A DNA stretch of 8,809 nt, from the NCBI GenBank assembly GCA_009916335.1, contig SAAR01000141.1, positions 1 through 8,809 on the forward strand, written 5' to 3'. Source of the stretch: Erysipelotrichia bacterium (GTDB lineage: Bacteria > Bacillota_I > Bacilli_A > Erysipelotrichales > Erysipelotrichaceae). The notes beneath the pieces are model-generated. The model saw only the letters and a list, made by a program, of their open reading frames with translations, searched no databases and was not told the origin of the DNA. The position numbers and the translations under genes were made by a program. Positions 1 through 5,902 of this stretch are shown one piece after another (the stretch's first letter is position 1; each line of letters opens with the position of its first letter).

Positions 1-465
1 CTATCCATTCTGACCATTACTTCTAACGTAATGTACGGAACAAAAACAGGCGCTACTCCGGATGGTCGTAAAAAAGGTGTTGCCTTTGCTCCGGGTGCTA
101 ACCCCATGCACGGACGCGATGCCAAGGGTGCTATTGCTTCACTTACTTCAGTTGCTAAAATTAGTTATGAAGATGCACAAGACGGGGTAAGTAATACTTT
201 CTCCATTGTGCCTAAATCATTAGGAGTAACAGAAGAAGACCGCGTTGATAACTTAGTAGATATGATGGATGGATATTTCAGTAAAGGAGCACATCACCTT
301 AACGTGAATGTACTTAACAGAGAAATGCTTGAAGATGCTATGGAGCATCCTGAAAAATATCCTCAATTGACCATTCGTGTATCCGGATATGCTGTACATT
401 TTGTAAGCTTAAGCCGTGAACATCAGCTAGAGGTTATTTCTCGCAGTTTTCACAATAGAATGTAA
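1..465 (+). CDS. pflB: Formate C-acetyltransferase (pyruvate formate-lyase), C-terminal part
   Basis: Partial gene: the reading frame is open from base 1, so the true start lies upstream. The enzyme converts pyruvate and CoA to formate and acetyl-CoA in the cytoplasm during anaerobic growth. About 154 C-terminal residues are visible. They carry the conserved PFL block around [10 protein letters not shown], the HLNVNV(L)NREML segment and the glycyl-radical loop RVSGYAV, whose glycine codon is at 385-387. This is the residue on which PflA installs the radical. The catalytic Cys-Cys pair would lie upstream, outside the window. The product ends about 25 residues after the radical glycine, as expected for a complete C-terminus. 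pflA starts one base after the stop, so the two are co-transcribed and probably translationally coupled. RVSGYAV and the PFL-type C-terminus favour true PflB over glycerol or choline lyase relatives. Confidence 0.96.
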   Translation, partial: LSILTITSNVMYGTKTGATPDGRKKGVAFAPGANPMHGRDAKGAIASLTSVAKISYEDAQDGVSNTFSIVPKSLGVTEEDRVDNLVDMMDGYFSKGAHHLNVNVLNREMLEDAMEHPEKYPQLTIRVSGYAVHFVSLSREHQLEVISRSFHNRM

Positions 466-466
466 T

Positions 467-1192
467 ATGATCAAAGTTCATTCATATGAATCAATGGGAA
501 CATACGACGGGCCGGGCTTACGGCTCGTCGTTTTCCTTCAAGGATGTAATTTCCGCTGTTTATATTGTGCCAATCCTGATACAATAGCATTACAGGGTGG
601 AACAGTTACTGACGCTGAAGAGATTGTACGAATGGCACTTAGCCAAAAAGCATTCTTCGGGAAAAAAGGAGGTATCACATTCTCAGGAGGAGAGCCTACT
701 TTACAAGCTAAAGAATTAATTCCGCTATTCAAACGCTTGAAAGCTGAAGGCATACATATTTGTTTAGACAGTAACGGAAGCGTATGGAATCAGGATGTTG
801 AAGAGCTGTTGCAACTAACGGATCTTGTATTGCTGGATATAAAACAGTTTAACAGTCAACGCCACCAAGAGCTAACAAAGCACAGTAATTCGCAAACAAT
901 AAAGACCGCAGCATGGCTTGAAGAGCACAACAAACCATTCTGGCTAAGATATGTATTGGTTCCGGGATACAGTGACTTCGAAGAAGATATAATGATGTTG
1001 GGTGAGCAATTAACCAACTATAAGATGATTCAACGTATTGAGATTCTGCCTTACCATACGCTTGGTGTTCATAAATACGAAATCATGGGTCAAGAGTATC
1101 AACTCAAGAATATAAAAGAAAATACGCCCGAACAGATTGAGAAGGCTGCCGGGCTGTTTAAACGTTTTTTTAATTGTGTTTACGTGAACTAA
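467..1192 (+). CDS. pflA: Pyruvate formate-lyase activating enzyme (radical SAM)
   Basis: A cytoplasmic radical SAM enzyme of 241 residues, close to the E. coli PflA length. It uses a [4Fe-4S] cluster and S-adenosylmethionine to abstract hydrogen from the PflB radical glycine. The cluster motif CxxxCxxC is C27, C31 and C34. The SAM-binding SGGEP is at 73-77, followed by DSNG at 101-104 and DIK at 124-126, all in the order expected for PflA. The N-terminal YDGPGLR (13-19) is also typical. No extra ferredoxin-like cluster insert is present, which separates it from activators of glycerol-dehydratase-type glycyl radical enzymes. The ATG lies one base after the pflB stop and has no clear Shine-Dalgarno site, so translation probably depends on coupling to pflB. 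Its stop is 3 bases from the stop of the convergent barrel-protein gene. Confidence 0.96.
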   Translation: MIKVHSYESMGTYDGPGLRLVVFLQGCNFRCLYCANPDTIALQGGTVTDAEEIVRMALSQKAFFGKKGGITFSGGEPTLQAKELIPLFKRLKAEGIHICLDSNGSVWNQDVEELLQLTDLVLLDIKQFNSQRHQELTKHSNSQTIKTAAWLEEHNKPFWLRYVLVPGYSDFEEDIMMLGEQLTNYKMIQRIEILPYHTLGVHKYEIMGQEYQLKNIKENTPEQIEKAAGLFKRFFNCVYVN

Positions 1193-1195
1193 TCA

Positions 1196-2416
1196 TTAAT
1201 ATGTAAAGCGGACTCCCGCTTGCAGATTGAAGTTAAAGGGAGTCTCTTTTCGTATTGTTTCAATTTCAGAACCGTCGTCAAAGAAGTAAGCTACACCCGG
1301 TTCAAGGTATAACCCTATATTTTTATTTATATTTAATTGTCCTCCCAATGCACTCGATATAGATAATTGAAGTGGCTTAACTGTTATATCCTCATCACCC
1401 AACTTTCCATATACAGCTTTCTCAATCATTCCACCTCCTGTTACATAAAATGTGAAGCGTTTACTATTTGCAAAATTCCAGTTTAGTTTCAGGGGAATAC
1501 CCAGATAATGAATTTTCTGCTCTAATTCTTGACTTCCCCCTACAAATTTAATATCAGATGATAACAATGTGTAGGTTAACCCAGTTTCTAAAGATAGGTT
1601 CGAAGTAAGTTCTTTACGTAGCGAAAGTCCAAACGAAATAGGTTGATGATGATTCACGTCACTAATTTCGCTTACTAAATAAGGTACTCCTTCCTTAAAG
1701 GAGATACTTTGATTAGATGGTATAGTTATAAAACTATTGGCTACATCCGATAAACTAAGTCTATCGTAACTAGAATACATAAAGGCGTCCTCCGTATTTC
1801 CTGATGCTCCAGCGGCATTACCAATGTGTACTCCCATTCCCCATTTCTTATGCTTTTTATTTTCGGCAGAAGGTATGTGTAGTTTGTCCCTCGTTGAGGG
1901 CTTGCGTTCCACTTTTTTTGTTTCTACAGAAGTGCTGGCAGATGCTTCTACCTCAGTTTCATTTATTCTTTCTTCTTTAGTATCAGCAGCTACTTCGTTT
2001 TTATTTTTAAATTCAGTCACTTCTTCTTCGGGCTGAAAAGTCTTCGGGTCCGAATCAATATTTGCCCGTATAAAAGCTTCTATATTCTGTTTTTTTATAA
2101 CTTGGCTGGATGTATTTGCCAAACTTTCACTCTCTGTCTTATCGTCTTCATTTTCAATTCTTGCAATAGGGGCTGGTAGCGGCATAACCTTCTCGTCCAG
2201 ATCATTAGTTATAAATAGGAATGTGACAGCAGTAATAAATAGGGCTATCACTGCTGCAACGCTCATCCAACCATATATCGATATTTTTGGCGCAGTTTTG
2301 GAGGAGGGCAATGTATTCTCGAGCCTTTGCCAACCATCTTGAGGCAACGGTTCGGAGTAATCTTTTAAAGATTCTCTCATTTTCTTCATCCACAACTCTT
2401 TATCTTCTTTTACCAT
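1196..2416 (-). CDS. Single-pass membrane protein with C-terminal outer-membrane beta-barrel domain; probable anti-sigma factor
   Basis: A protein of 406 residues in three parts. Residues 1-46 are charged and amphipathic with several Trp, resembling the short sigma-binding segments next to Bacteroidetes ECF sigma factors. Residues 47-70 form one strongly hydrophobic helix with no signal-peptidase or lipobox site. Residues 71-190 are a Glu/Lys/Thr/Ser-rich, low-complexity linker. Residues 191-406 show alternating beta strands typical of porin-like OMP_b-brl domains and end in QAGVRFTY, which fits the barrel C-terminal signal (polar-x-Gly-x-x-aromatic-x-aromatic). The gene lies 8 bases behind the sigma gene, so co-transcription is very likely. 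The anti-sigma role is inferred from position and topology; no ZAS zinc motif or FecR domain is visible. It may instead be an envelope barrel that merely shares the operon. A 6-bp hairpin (1206-1221) falls inside its last codons. Confidence 0.8.
   Translation of the reverse strand: MVKEDKELWMKKMRESLKDYSEPLPQDGWQRLENTLPSSKTAPKISIYGWMSVAAVIALFITAVTFLFITNDLDEKVMPLPAPIARIENEDDKTESESLANTSSQVIKKQNIEAFIRANIDSDPKTFQPEEEVTEFKNKNEVAADTKEERINETEVEASASTSVETKKVERKPSTRDKLHIPSAENKKHKKWGMGVHIGNAAGASGNTEDAFMYSSYDRLSLSDVANSFITIPSNQSISFKEGVPYLVSEISDVNHHQPISFGLSLRKELTSNLSLETGLTYTLLSSDIKFVGGSQELEQKIHYLGIPLKLNWNFANSKRFTFYVTGGGMIEKAVYGKLGDEDITVKPLQLSISSALGGQLNINKNIGLYLEPGVAYFFDDGSEIETIRKETPFNFNLQAGVRFTY
1206..1221. 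other. Small hairpin at the convergent pflA / barrel-gene junction
   Basis: AAGCGG-ACTC-CCGCTT is a perfect 6-bp stem with a 4-base loop, 13 bases past the pflA stop and inside the last codons of the convergent barrel gene. On the plus strand no T-tract follows. On the minus strand the stem is followed by TACATATTAATGATTAG, which is only moderately T-rich. It might contribute to transcript ends in this very compact junction, but it is not a textbook terminator. Confidence 0.3.
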
Positions 2417-2424
2417 ATCAAAAT

Positions 2425-2982
2425 TTATTCGGCGTTGTTTTCTAAATACAATTTAATTTTCTTTGCTAATGATTGTTTAGCCCTAAATAATTGAGAAGCT
2501 GATGATTTCTCATTGATACTTAAAAGCTGAGCAATTTCCTTATGTGATTTTTCTTCGAAAGTATACAGATTAAATACAGTTCTATACCCTTCAGGTAATT
2601 CAGAAATGAATCTCATCAAAACAGTATTAGGTATTCGCTCTACATCTTCAACATCTGGTTCTTCTGCGTCAAATGATTCATTTACATCATCAATATTAAC
2701 TGCTAAACTCATTACATCATTTTTGCGTAAATGTTGCAGGGCAGTATTAACCATTATTCTTTCAATCCAAGCTCTTAAAGAACCCTCTCCCCTCCAAGTA
2801 AATTTATCAAATGAGCCATATATTTTAATAAACCCGTCATGCAAAACATCCTGAGCCGTTTCTCTGTCATTCACGTAACGCAAACAGATTGCAAATAACC
2901 TGCCTCCATAACGCTCATACAGTTCCTTGCGAGCCAAGTTATTACCTTGCCTGCACTTTTCTACCAGCTCATATTCTTCCAT
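2425..2982 (-). CDS. ECF-family RNA polymerase sigma-70 factor
   Basis: A 185-residue sigma factor with region 2 at about 17-86 and region 4 at about 120-175, joined by an acidic linker (97-116, rich in Asp and Glu). Region 2 holds the core-binding and -10-recognition block around DVLHDGFIKIY (45-55) and a Trp-rich stretch near 63-72. Region 4 carries the helix-turn-helix around HKEIAQLLSI (147-156). Sigma regions 1 and 3 are absent, which defines the ECF group. The frame stays open 37 codons further upstream, but those residues are unlike the family. The chosen ATG gives the usual MEEYELVEKC-type N-terminus, although the AAGGA before it abuts the start codon. It is the first gene of a two-gene unit with the barrel-type membrane protein and is divergent from nigD. 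Its target promoters cannot be deduced from this window. Confidence 0.93.
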   Translation of the reverse strand: MEEYELVEKCRQGNNLARKELYERYGGRLFAICLRYVNDRETAQDVLHDGFIKIYGSFDKFTWRGEGSLRAWIERIMVNTALQHLRKNDVMSLAVNIDDVNESFDAEEPDVEDVERIPNTVLMRFISELPEGYRTVFNLYTFEEKSHKEIAQLLSINEKSSASQLFRAKQSLAKKIKLYLENNAE

Positions 2983-3156
2983 TCCTTGAAACACGTGTTT
3001 ATCAAATAAATGCCAACTCACTAAAAATACTGCATGCGAATAGAATATCTTTTTCCTTTTTACAATATTTAATATTTTCAGATGCAATAACACCGAAGAT
3101 AGAGCATTTTACAAACAAAAGAAAAAAATAATGTATTAATTAGATTGATAGAAGTT
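2983..3156. promoter_or_regulatory. Divergent intergenic region between the sigma factor and nigD genes
   Basis: These 174 AT-rich bases must hold the start signals for both the sigma operon (-) and the lipoprotein gene (+). I find no full match to the Bacteroides housekeeping -7 box TAnnTTTG in either direction. The nearest on the minus strand are TTTATTTG (3010-3003) and one TATCTTCG-type site further out, each one base off and without a well-spaced TTTG partner. A short tandem palindrome, AATATT-T-AATATT, lies at 3064-3076 and could be a binding site. Absence of a clear housekeeping promoter would fit dependence on an ECF sigma factor, but this is weak negative evidence. Confidence 0.35.
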
Positions 3157-3900
3157 ATGAAAAAGGTAAAATGGATATTATTTAGTTTTCTATTGATTGG
3201 TGGTTCATTATTATTGCAATCGTGCTTGGACGATGATGATAATAATGATTATAATTCTCTGGCAATAACAACAATAAAAGTGAAGGCCGGGCAAGATTAT
3301 TATTTTGCTTTGGATGATGGAAAAAAGATGTTACCAGGAGATACTACTTCCATTCATAATTACCTCGTAAAAGATGGACAAAGAGCTTTTGTTTATTTCA
3401 ATCTTCTTGAAGAAAAAAAAGAAGGCTATGATTATAATGCGAAGGTTCAATATATAGAAAACATCTTAACTAAGAGTGTAATACCAATGGATGAACAAAC
3501 CACCGATAGCATTGGTGATGATCGGATTAATATTGTTGATATGTGGTTAGGCGGTGGCTATCTTAATATTGAGTTTCAATTGTTTGGTACTCAAAACATT
3601 CAAAAGAAACACATGCTTAACTTAGTTAGGAATGAAAGGCAAGATGCCCCTCAAGAAGATGCCGATTATATTAATCTGGAGTTTAGGCACAATGCATACG
3701 ATGATACTCCGGCATATTTAGGAAATGGATTTGTATGTTTCAAACTTGACAACATTGATACCACCAAAAAAGGATTTAATATTCGGGTTAATACTTTATA
3801 CAATGGCATAAAGCAATATAAAATAAATATGGATACTAGCACAGCAGCATTAAATGCTTCATTAAAAGCATATACAGAACAAACTATTCCTATAAAATAA
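3157..3900 (+). CDS. NigD-like surface lipoprotein
   Basis: A 247-residue lipoprotein. I chose the ATG at 3157 (MKKVKW) over a TTG four codons upstream because it gives a normal signal peptide: lysines at 2, 3 and 5, a hydrophobic core at 6-20, and the lipobox LQSC with the lipidated Cys at 23. The acidic run after the Cys (L then DDDD) resembles the lipoprotein export signal that places Bacteroidetes lipoproteins on the outer face of the outer membrane. The mature part resembles the NigD family: an N-terminal OB-like domain around YYFALDDG, GQRAFVYFNLL and GYDYNAKVQYIENILTKSV, then a C-terminal beta-sandwich including the NLEFRHN-like segment. NigD was named from a bacteriocin (nim) gene cluster, but the family is widespread and its function is unknown. 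It is divergent from the sigma operon and followed by a strong hairpin. Confidence 0.82.
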   Translation: MKKVKWILFSFLLIGGSLLLQSCLDDDDNNDYNSLAITTIKVKAGQDYYFALDDGKKMLPGDTTSIHNYLVKDGQRAFVYFNLLEEKKEGYDYNAKVQYIENILTKSVIPMDEQTTDSIGDDRINIVDMWLGGGYLNIEFQLFGTQNIQKKHMLNLVRNERQDAPQEDADYINLEFRHNAYDDTPAYLGNGFVCFKLDNIDTTKKGFNIRVNTLYNGIKQYKINMDTSTAALNASLKAYTEQTIPIK

Positions 3901-3935
3901 GATACAATCTCAATAATTTTCCTAGATCTTAATTC

Positions 3936-3976
3936 AAGGAGGATGTACGCTACGAAGCAATCATCCTCCTTTCTTA
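3936..3976. terminator. Shared terminator hairpin between nigD and oxyR
   Basis: A perfect 10-bp inverted repeat, AAGGAGGATG (3936-3945) and CATCCTCCTT (3962-3971), encloses a 16-nt loop and is followed on the plus strand by TCTTAC. It lies 36 bases after the nigD stop and 10 bases after the oxyR stop, so it can serve both convergent transcripts. The U-tract is short in each direction, so it may act partly as a 3'-end stabilising structure. Confidence 0.72.
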
Positions 3977-3980
3977 CTAA

Positions 3981-4907
3981 TTATACAATATATTGCAACG
4001 CTTGAAGATTTAGCATTTCTTTAGGCACTGCTGCAAGTATTTCTTTTCTAAGAACATCGAGTATACTATGTCTGATAAAGCTTTTTTTAGTCACTACAAC
4101 AATTTGACGAGTAGGACGAGGTACCGCAAATGAACGAACAAGTTCCTTTTGCTTTTCACCCAACTGCAACATAGCCAATTCCGGAATGAAAGTAATTCCT
4201 TTGCCGCTTTCAACCATTCGCATAAAAGTTTCCAAACTACCTAGTTTGTATGCCATTTGGTTTAACTTTACAGACTCCATCTGGCAAAAACGAATAAGTT
4301 GATCTCTAAAACAATGTCCCTCATCAAGAAGCCAAAGCCTCTCTCCTGTTATATCAGATGTTTTAATCAAATTGTGCTTAAACAATGTTTCTTTACGAGA
4401 TACGTAAGCAAAGAATTGTTCATAAAATAAAGTCTCACTAACCAAAAGAGCATCTTCAGGGTGATTTGCAATAATAGCAGCATCAAGCTCTTCATTTAAT
4501 AAAGACCTTCGAATATCCGTTGTTTTCATTTCCGTAACGCGGATATCCATTTCGGGATATTTTTCCATTAATTGAGGGAAAAAACGAGGCAATAAATAAG
4601 GAGCAATAGTTGGTAATACGCCTAAATGAAAAGTACCCGATAAAGAATGCTGTTCTTCGTTGATTATTTCTTTTACATGAGTAGTCTGTGCTAAAATCAT
4701 TCTGGCCTGCTCTAGTACCTTTATCCCTATTGCAGTAGGGCAAACTGGCTGAGTAGTTCTGTCAAAGAGCTTAACGCCAAGCTCTTCCTCTAGCTTTTGT
4801 ATCATCGCACTGAGTGTAGGCTGAGTTACATTGCAATACTCTGCAGCCTTAGCGAAGTGGCGAAATTGATCCACAGCTAAAATGTATTCAAGTTGTTGAA
4901 TCGTCAT
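3981..4907 (-). CDS. oxyR: Hydrogen-peroxide-sensing LysR-type regulator OxyR
   Basis: A LysR-family transcription factor of 308 residues. The N-terminal winged helix-turn-helix covers about 1-60, with the recognition segment around VTQPTLSAMIQKLEEELG (27-44). A linker helix follows, then a periplasmic-binding-protein-like effector domain from about 91. The redox switch of OxyR is intact: Cys199 in LLDEGHC and Cys208 in RDQLIRFC, nine residues apart and at the same numbers as in E. coli OxyR. Peroxide oxidises Cys199, which forms a disulphide with Cys208 and changes DNA binding. Those two cysteines separate it from other LysR proteins. It is divergent from dps, with a candidate OxyR site between them that overlaps its own start region, which suggests autoregulation as well as control of dps. 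Confidence 0.95.
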   Translation of the reverse strand: MTIQQLEYILAVDQFRHFAKAAEYCNVTQPTLSAMIQKLEEELGVKLFDRTTQPVCPTAIGIKVLEQARMILAQTTHVKEIINEEQHSLSGTFHLGVLPTIAPYLLPRFFPQLMEKYPEMDIRVTEMKTTDIRRSLLNEELDAAIIANHPEDALLVSETLFYEQFFAYVSRKETLFKHNLIKTSDITGERLWLLDEGHCFRDQLIRFCQMESVKLNQMAYKLGSLETFMRMVESGKGITFIPELAMLQLGEKQKELVRSFAVPRPTRQIVVVTKKSFIRHSILDVLRKEILAAVPKEMLNLQALQYIV

Positions 4908-4926
4908 GCTTATTTAGATTTAATCT

Positions 4927-4964
4927 ATAGATAAATTCTATGCAAAGATAGAAAAATAGAATTT
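4927..4964. promoter_or_regulatory. Candidate OxyR operator between oxyR and dps
   Basis: ATAG-N7-CTAT at 4927-4941 matches the E. coli OxyR half-site pattern and the LysR T-N11-A rule. A second ATAG lies 6 bases further (4948-4951). A 9-bp perfect inverted repeat is also present: AAATTCTAT (4933-4941) and ATAGAATTT (4956-4964), separated by 14 bases. The site overlaps the predicted oxyR -7 box and abuts the dps -33 region, the arrangement expected for a shared regulator. Assignment to OxyR is inference from motif and position. Confidence 0.62.
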
Positions 4965-4973
4965 TCAAGAAAC
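4943..4973 (-). promoter_or_regulatory. Predicted oxyR promoter
   Basis: Read on the minus strand, TATCTTTG (4950-4943) is an exact match to the Bacteroides -7 box TAnnTTTG. About 18 bases upstream, TTTC (4972-4969) matches three of four bases of the -33 box. The predicted start of transcription is near 4936, giving a leader of roughly 30 nt. The -7 box lies inside the candidate OxyR operator. Confidence 0.5.
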
Positions 4974-4992
4974 ATATAATGGAGTAACTTTG
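4962..4992 (+). promoter_or_regulatory. Predicted dps promoter
   Basis: TAACTTTG (4985-4992) is an exact match to the Bacteroides -7 box TAnnTTTG. TTTT (4962-4965), 19 bases upstream, matches three of four bases of the -33 TTTG. The weak -33 next to the ATAG-rich operator suggests activator dependence. The predicted leader is about 38 nt. Confidence 0.55.
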
Positions 4993-5037
4993 TTTTCAAT
5001 TCAACAGAAAGAAGTGTAATTTATAAAATTATTTATT

Positions 5038-5514
5038 ATGAAGACCTTAAGTTATACCAAATTAAATGAAAAAGAAGTGAACAATGTTATTGCTTCCTTG
5101 CAGCAGTTATTAGCCGATTTTCAGGTTTACTACACAAATTTAAGAGGGTTTCATTGGAATATCAAAGGACATGCATTTTTTATTCTACACTCTAAATTCG
5201 AAGAAATTTATAATGATGCAGCCGAAAAAATAGATGAGATAGCCGAACGAATATTAATGTTAGGTGGTACACCCTACAGTAAATTTAGTGATTACCTGAA
5301 GATTGCAAAAGTGAAAGAAGTAGATGGAGTATATACTGCTGACGCATCTTTACATGTTGTTTTAGAAACATTAAGCCATTTGATTGCGGAAGAAAGAAAG
5401 ATTTTATCGCTAGCATCCAATGTAAAAGATGAAGTTACCGTAGCCCTAATGAGTGATTATTTAAAAGAACAAGAAAAAATGGTATGGATGCTAACTGCAT
5501 ATACCTATAAATAA
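5038..5514 (+). CDS. dps: Dps-family DNA-binding ferritin (iron storage and peroxide protection)
   Basis: A 158-residue mini-ferritin that should form a 12-subunit shell, oxidise Fe(II) with peroxide and store the iron. The family's inter-subunit ferroxidase ligands are present with the correct spacing: His39 (in GFHWN), His51, Glu55, Asp66 and Glu70, matching the E. coli Dps pattern His51, His63, Asp67, Asp78, Glu82, with Glu replacing Asp at one position. The segment YNDAAEKIDEIAERIL is typical of helix B. The N-terminal tail has only three lysines in the first 12 residues, so strong DNA binding through the tail is uncertain. It is divergent from oxyR with a candidate OxyR site between them, and a terminator follows 28 bases after its stop, so it is probably monocistronic. 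A bacterioferritin is excluded by length and by the HW-x10-H-type layout. Confidence 0.95.
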   Translation: MKTLSYTKLNEKEVNNVIASLQQLLADFQVYYTNLRGFHWNIKGHAFFILHSKFEEIYNDAAEKIDEIAERILMLGGTPYSKFSDYLKIAKVKEVDGVYTADASLHVVLETLSHLIAEERKILSLASNVKDEVTVALMSDYLKEQEKMVWMLTAYTYK

Positions 5515-5542
5515 ATTTAATAGACTCTTAATGAGTTTACCT

Positions 5543-5584
5543 TCACGCAAAAGTTTTTAGTAATTTTTGCGTGATTTCTTTTTA
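5543..5584 (+). terminator. Rho-independent terminator of dps
   Basis: TCACGCAAAA (5543-5552) pairs perfectly with TTTTGCGTGA (5565-5574). The stem extends by three further pairs (one G-U) to leave a 6-nt loop. The plus strand then runs TTTCTTTTTA. It sits 28 bases after the dps stop. The right arm also contains the -33 box of the next promoter. Confidence 0.85.
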
Positions 5585-5596
5585 TATATACTTTTG
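5566..5596 (+). promoter_or_regulatory. Bacteroides-type promoter ahead of the response-regulator remnant
   Basis: TTTG (5566-5569), exactly 19 bases, then TACTTTTG (5589-5596) is a full match to the Bacteroides housekeeping pattern TTTG-N19-TAnnTTTG, the best in the window. The predicted start is near 5603, about 18 bases before the ATG at 5621. The -33 box is embedded in the right arm of the dps terminator. Confidence 0.65.
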
Positions 5597-5791
5597 TACG
5601 GCTATATAATAGATTTTAAAATGGATATTCTGCTTATTGAAGATGATTTACGTATGGCTGAACTAATCAGTATTGGTTTACGTGATAACGGACACAACGT
5701 GAGACTGGCCACAGATGAGATTGACGGATATATGCAATATATAGCTATACATCCTTTAAAACAAAACTTCCAATGTTTGAAGGCTAGGTAT

Positions 5792-5830
5792 AAAAAAAGA
5801 CGGCACCTCGATTCTCATCGCTGTACCGCC
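5792..5830 (-). terminator. Strong rho-independent terminator on the minus strand
   Basis: Read on the minus strand from 5830: GGCGGTAC pairs with GTGCCGTC (8 bp including two G-U pairs). An AG/AG internal loop follows, then CGAT/ATCG closed by a GAGA tetraloop of the GNRA type, and seven T (5798-5792). It is the first good terminator downstream of galE, about 210 bases past its stop, so it ends either a long galE 3' UTR or a separate small RNA. Confidence 0.8.
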
Positions 5831-5883
5831 ACAACACAAACACAAAATAAAACACGACAAAACTACTATGCAATCTTACCTGT

Positions 5884-5902
5884 TTATGCCGGGGAGGCAT
5901 AA
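5884..5902. other. Perfect 7-bp hairpin with a C-rich or G-rich loop
   Basis: TTATGCC (5884-5890) and GGCATAA (5896-5902) flank a 5-base loop, GGGGA on the plus strand and UCCCC in minus-strand RNA. On the minus strand the stem can be extended by TTAC/GTAA across a 4-base bulge. It lies about 55 bases upstream of the minus-strand terminator, in the region between the response-regulator remnant and galE. Confidence 0.55.

Larger units (their letters stand above)
5621..5902 (+). pseudogene. Truncated response-regulator receiver domain (remnant)
   Basis: The first about 38 codons from the ATG at 5621 are a clear OmpR-type receiver start: the strand MDILLIEDD with the acidic pair Asp8-Asp9 that binds magnesium, then the helix MAELISIGLRDNGH and the strand NVRLATD. 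Homology stops near residue 40 (about base 5738). The phospho-acceptor Asp (normally near 51-53), the switch Thr/Ser, the Lys near 100 and the whole DNA-binding domain are missing. The frame runs on to 5902, but that tail is basic, Gln/Thr-rich and unlike any receiver. It also crosses a strong terminator hairpin of the other strand, so it is probably non-coding sequence read by chance. No partner histidine kinase is nearby. I infer a deletion remnant. A short expressed protein cannot be excluded, because the promoter is intact. Confidence 0.72.

Noticed and set aside
2983..3093. A longer N-terminus for the sigma factor starting at 3093
   Set aside because: The 37 extra residues are unlike ECF sigma factors and lie in AT-rich divergent promoter DNA; the internal ATG at 2982 gives the usual family start.
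3145..3156. TTG at 3145 as the start of the NigD-like lipoprotein
   Set aside because: The ATG at 3157 directly gives the standard Lys-rich signal peptide; the four extra codons add nothing and TTG starts are uncommon.
5739..5902. The remaining coding frame after the receiver fragment as a real protein domain
   Set aside because: It is low in hydrophobic residues, rich in Gln, Thr and Arg, lacks every later receiver landmark, and overlaps a minus-strand terminator and hairpin.
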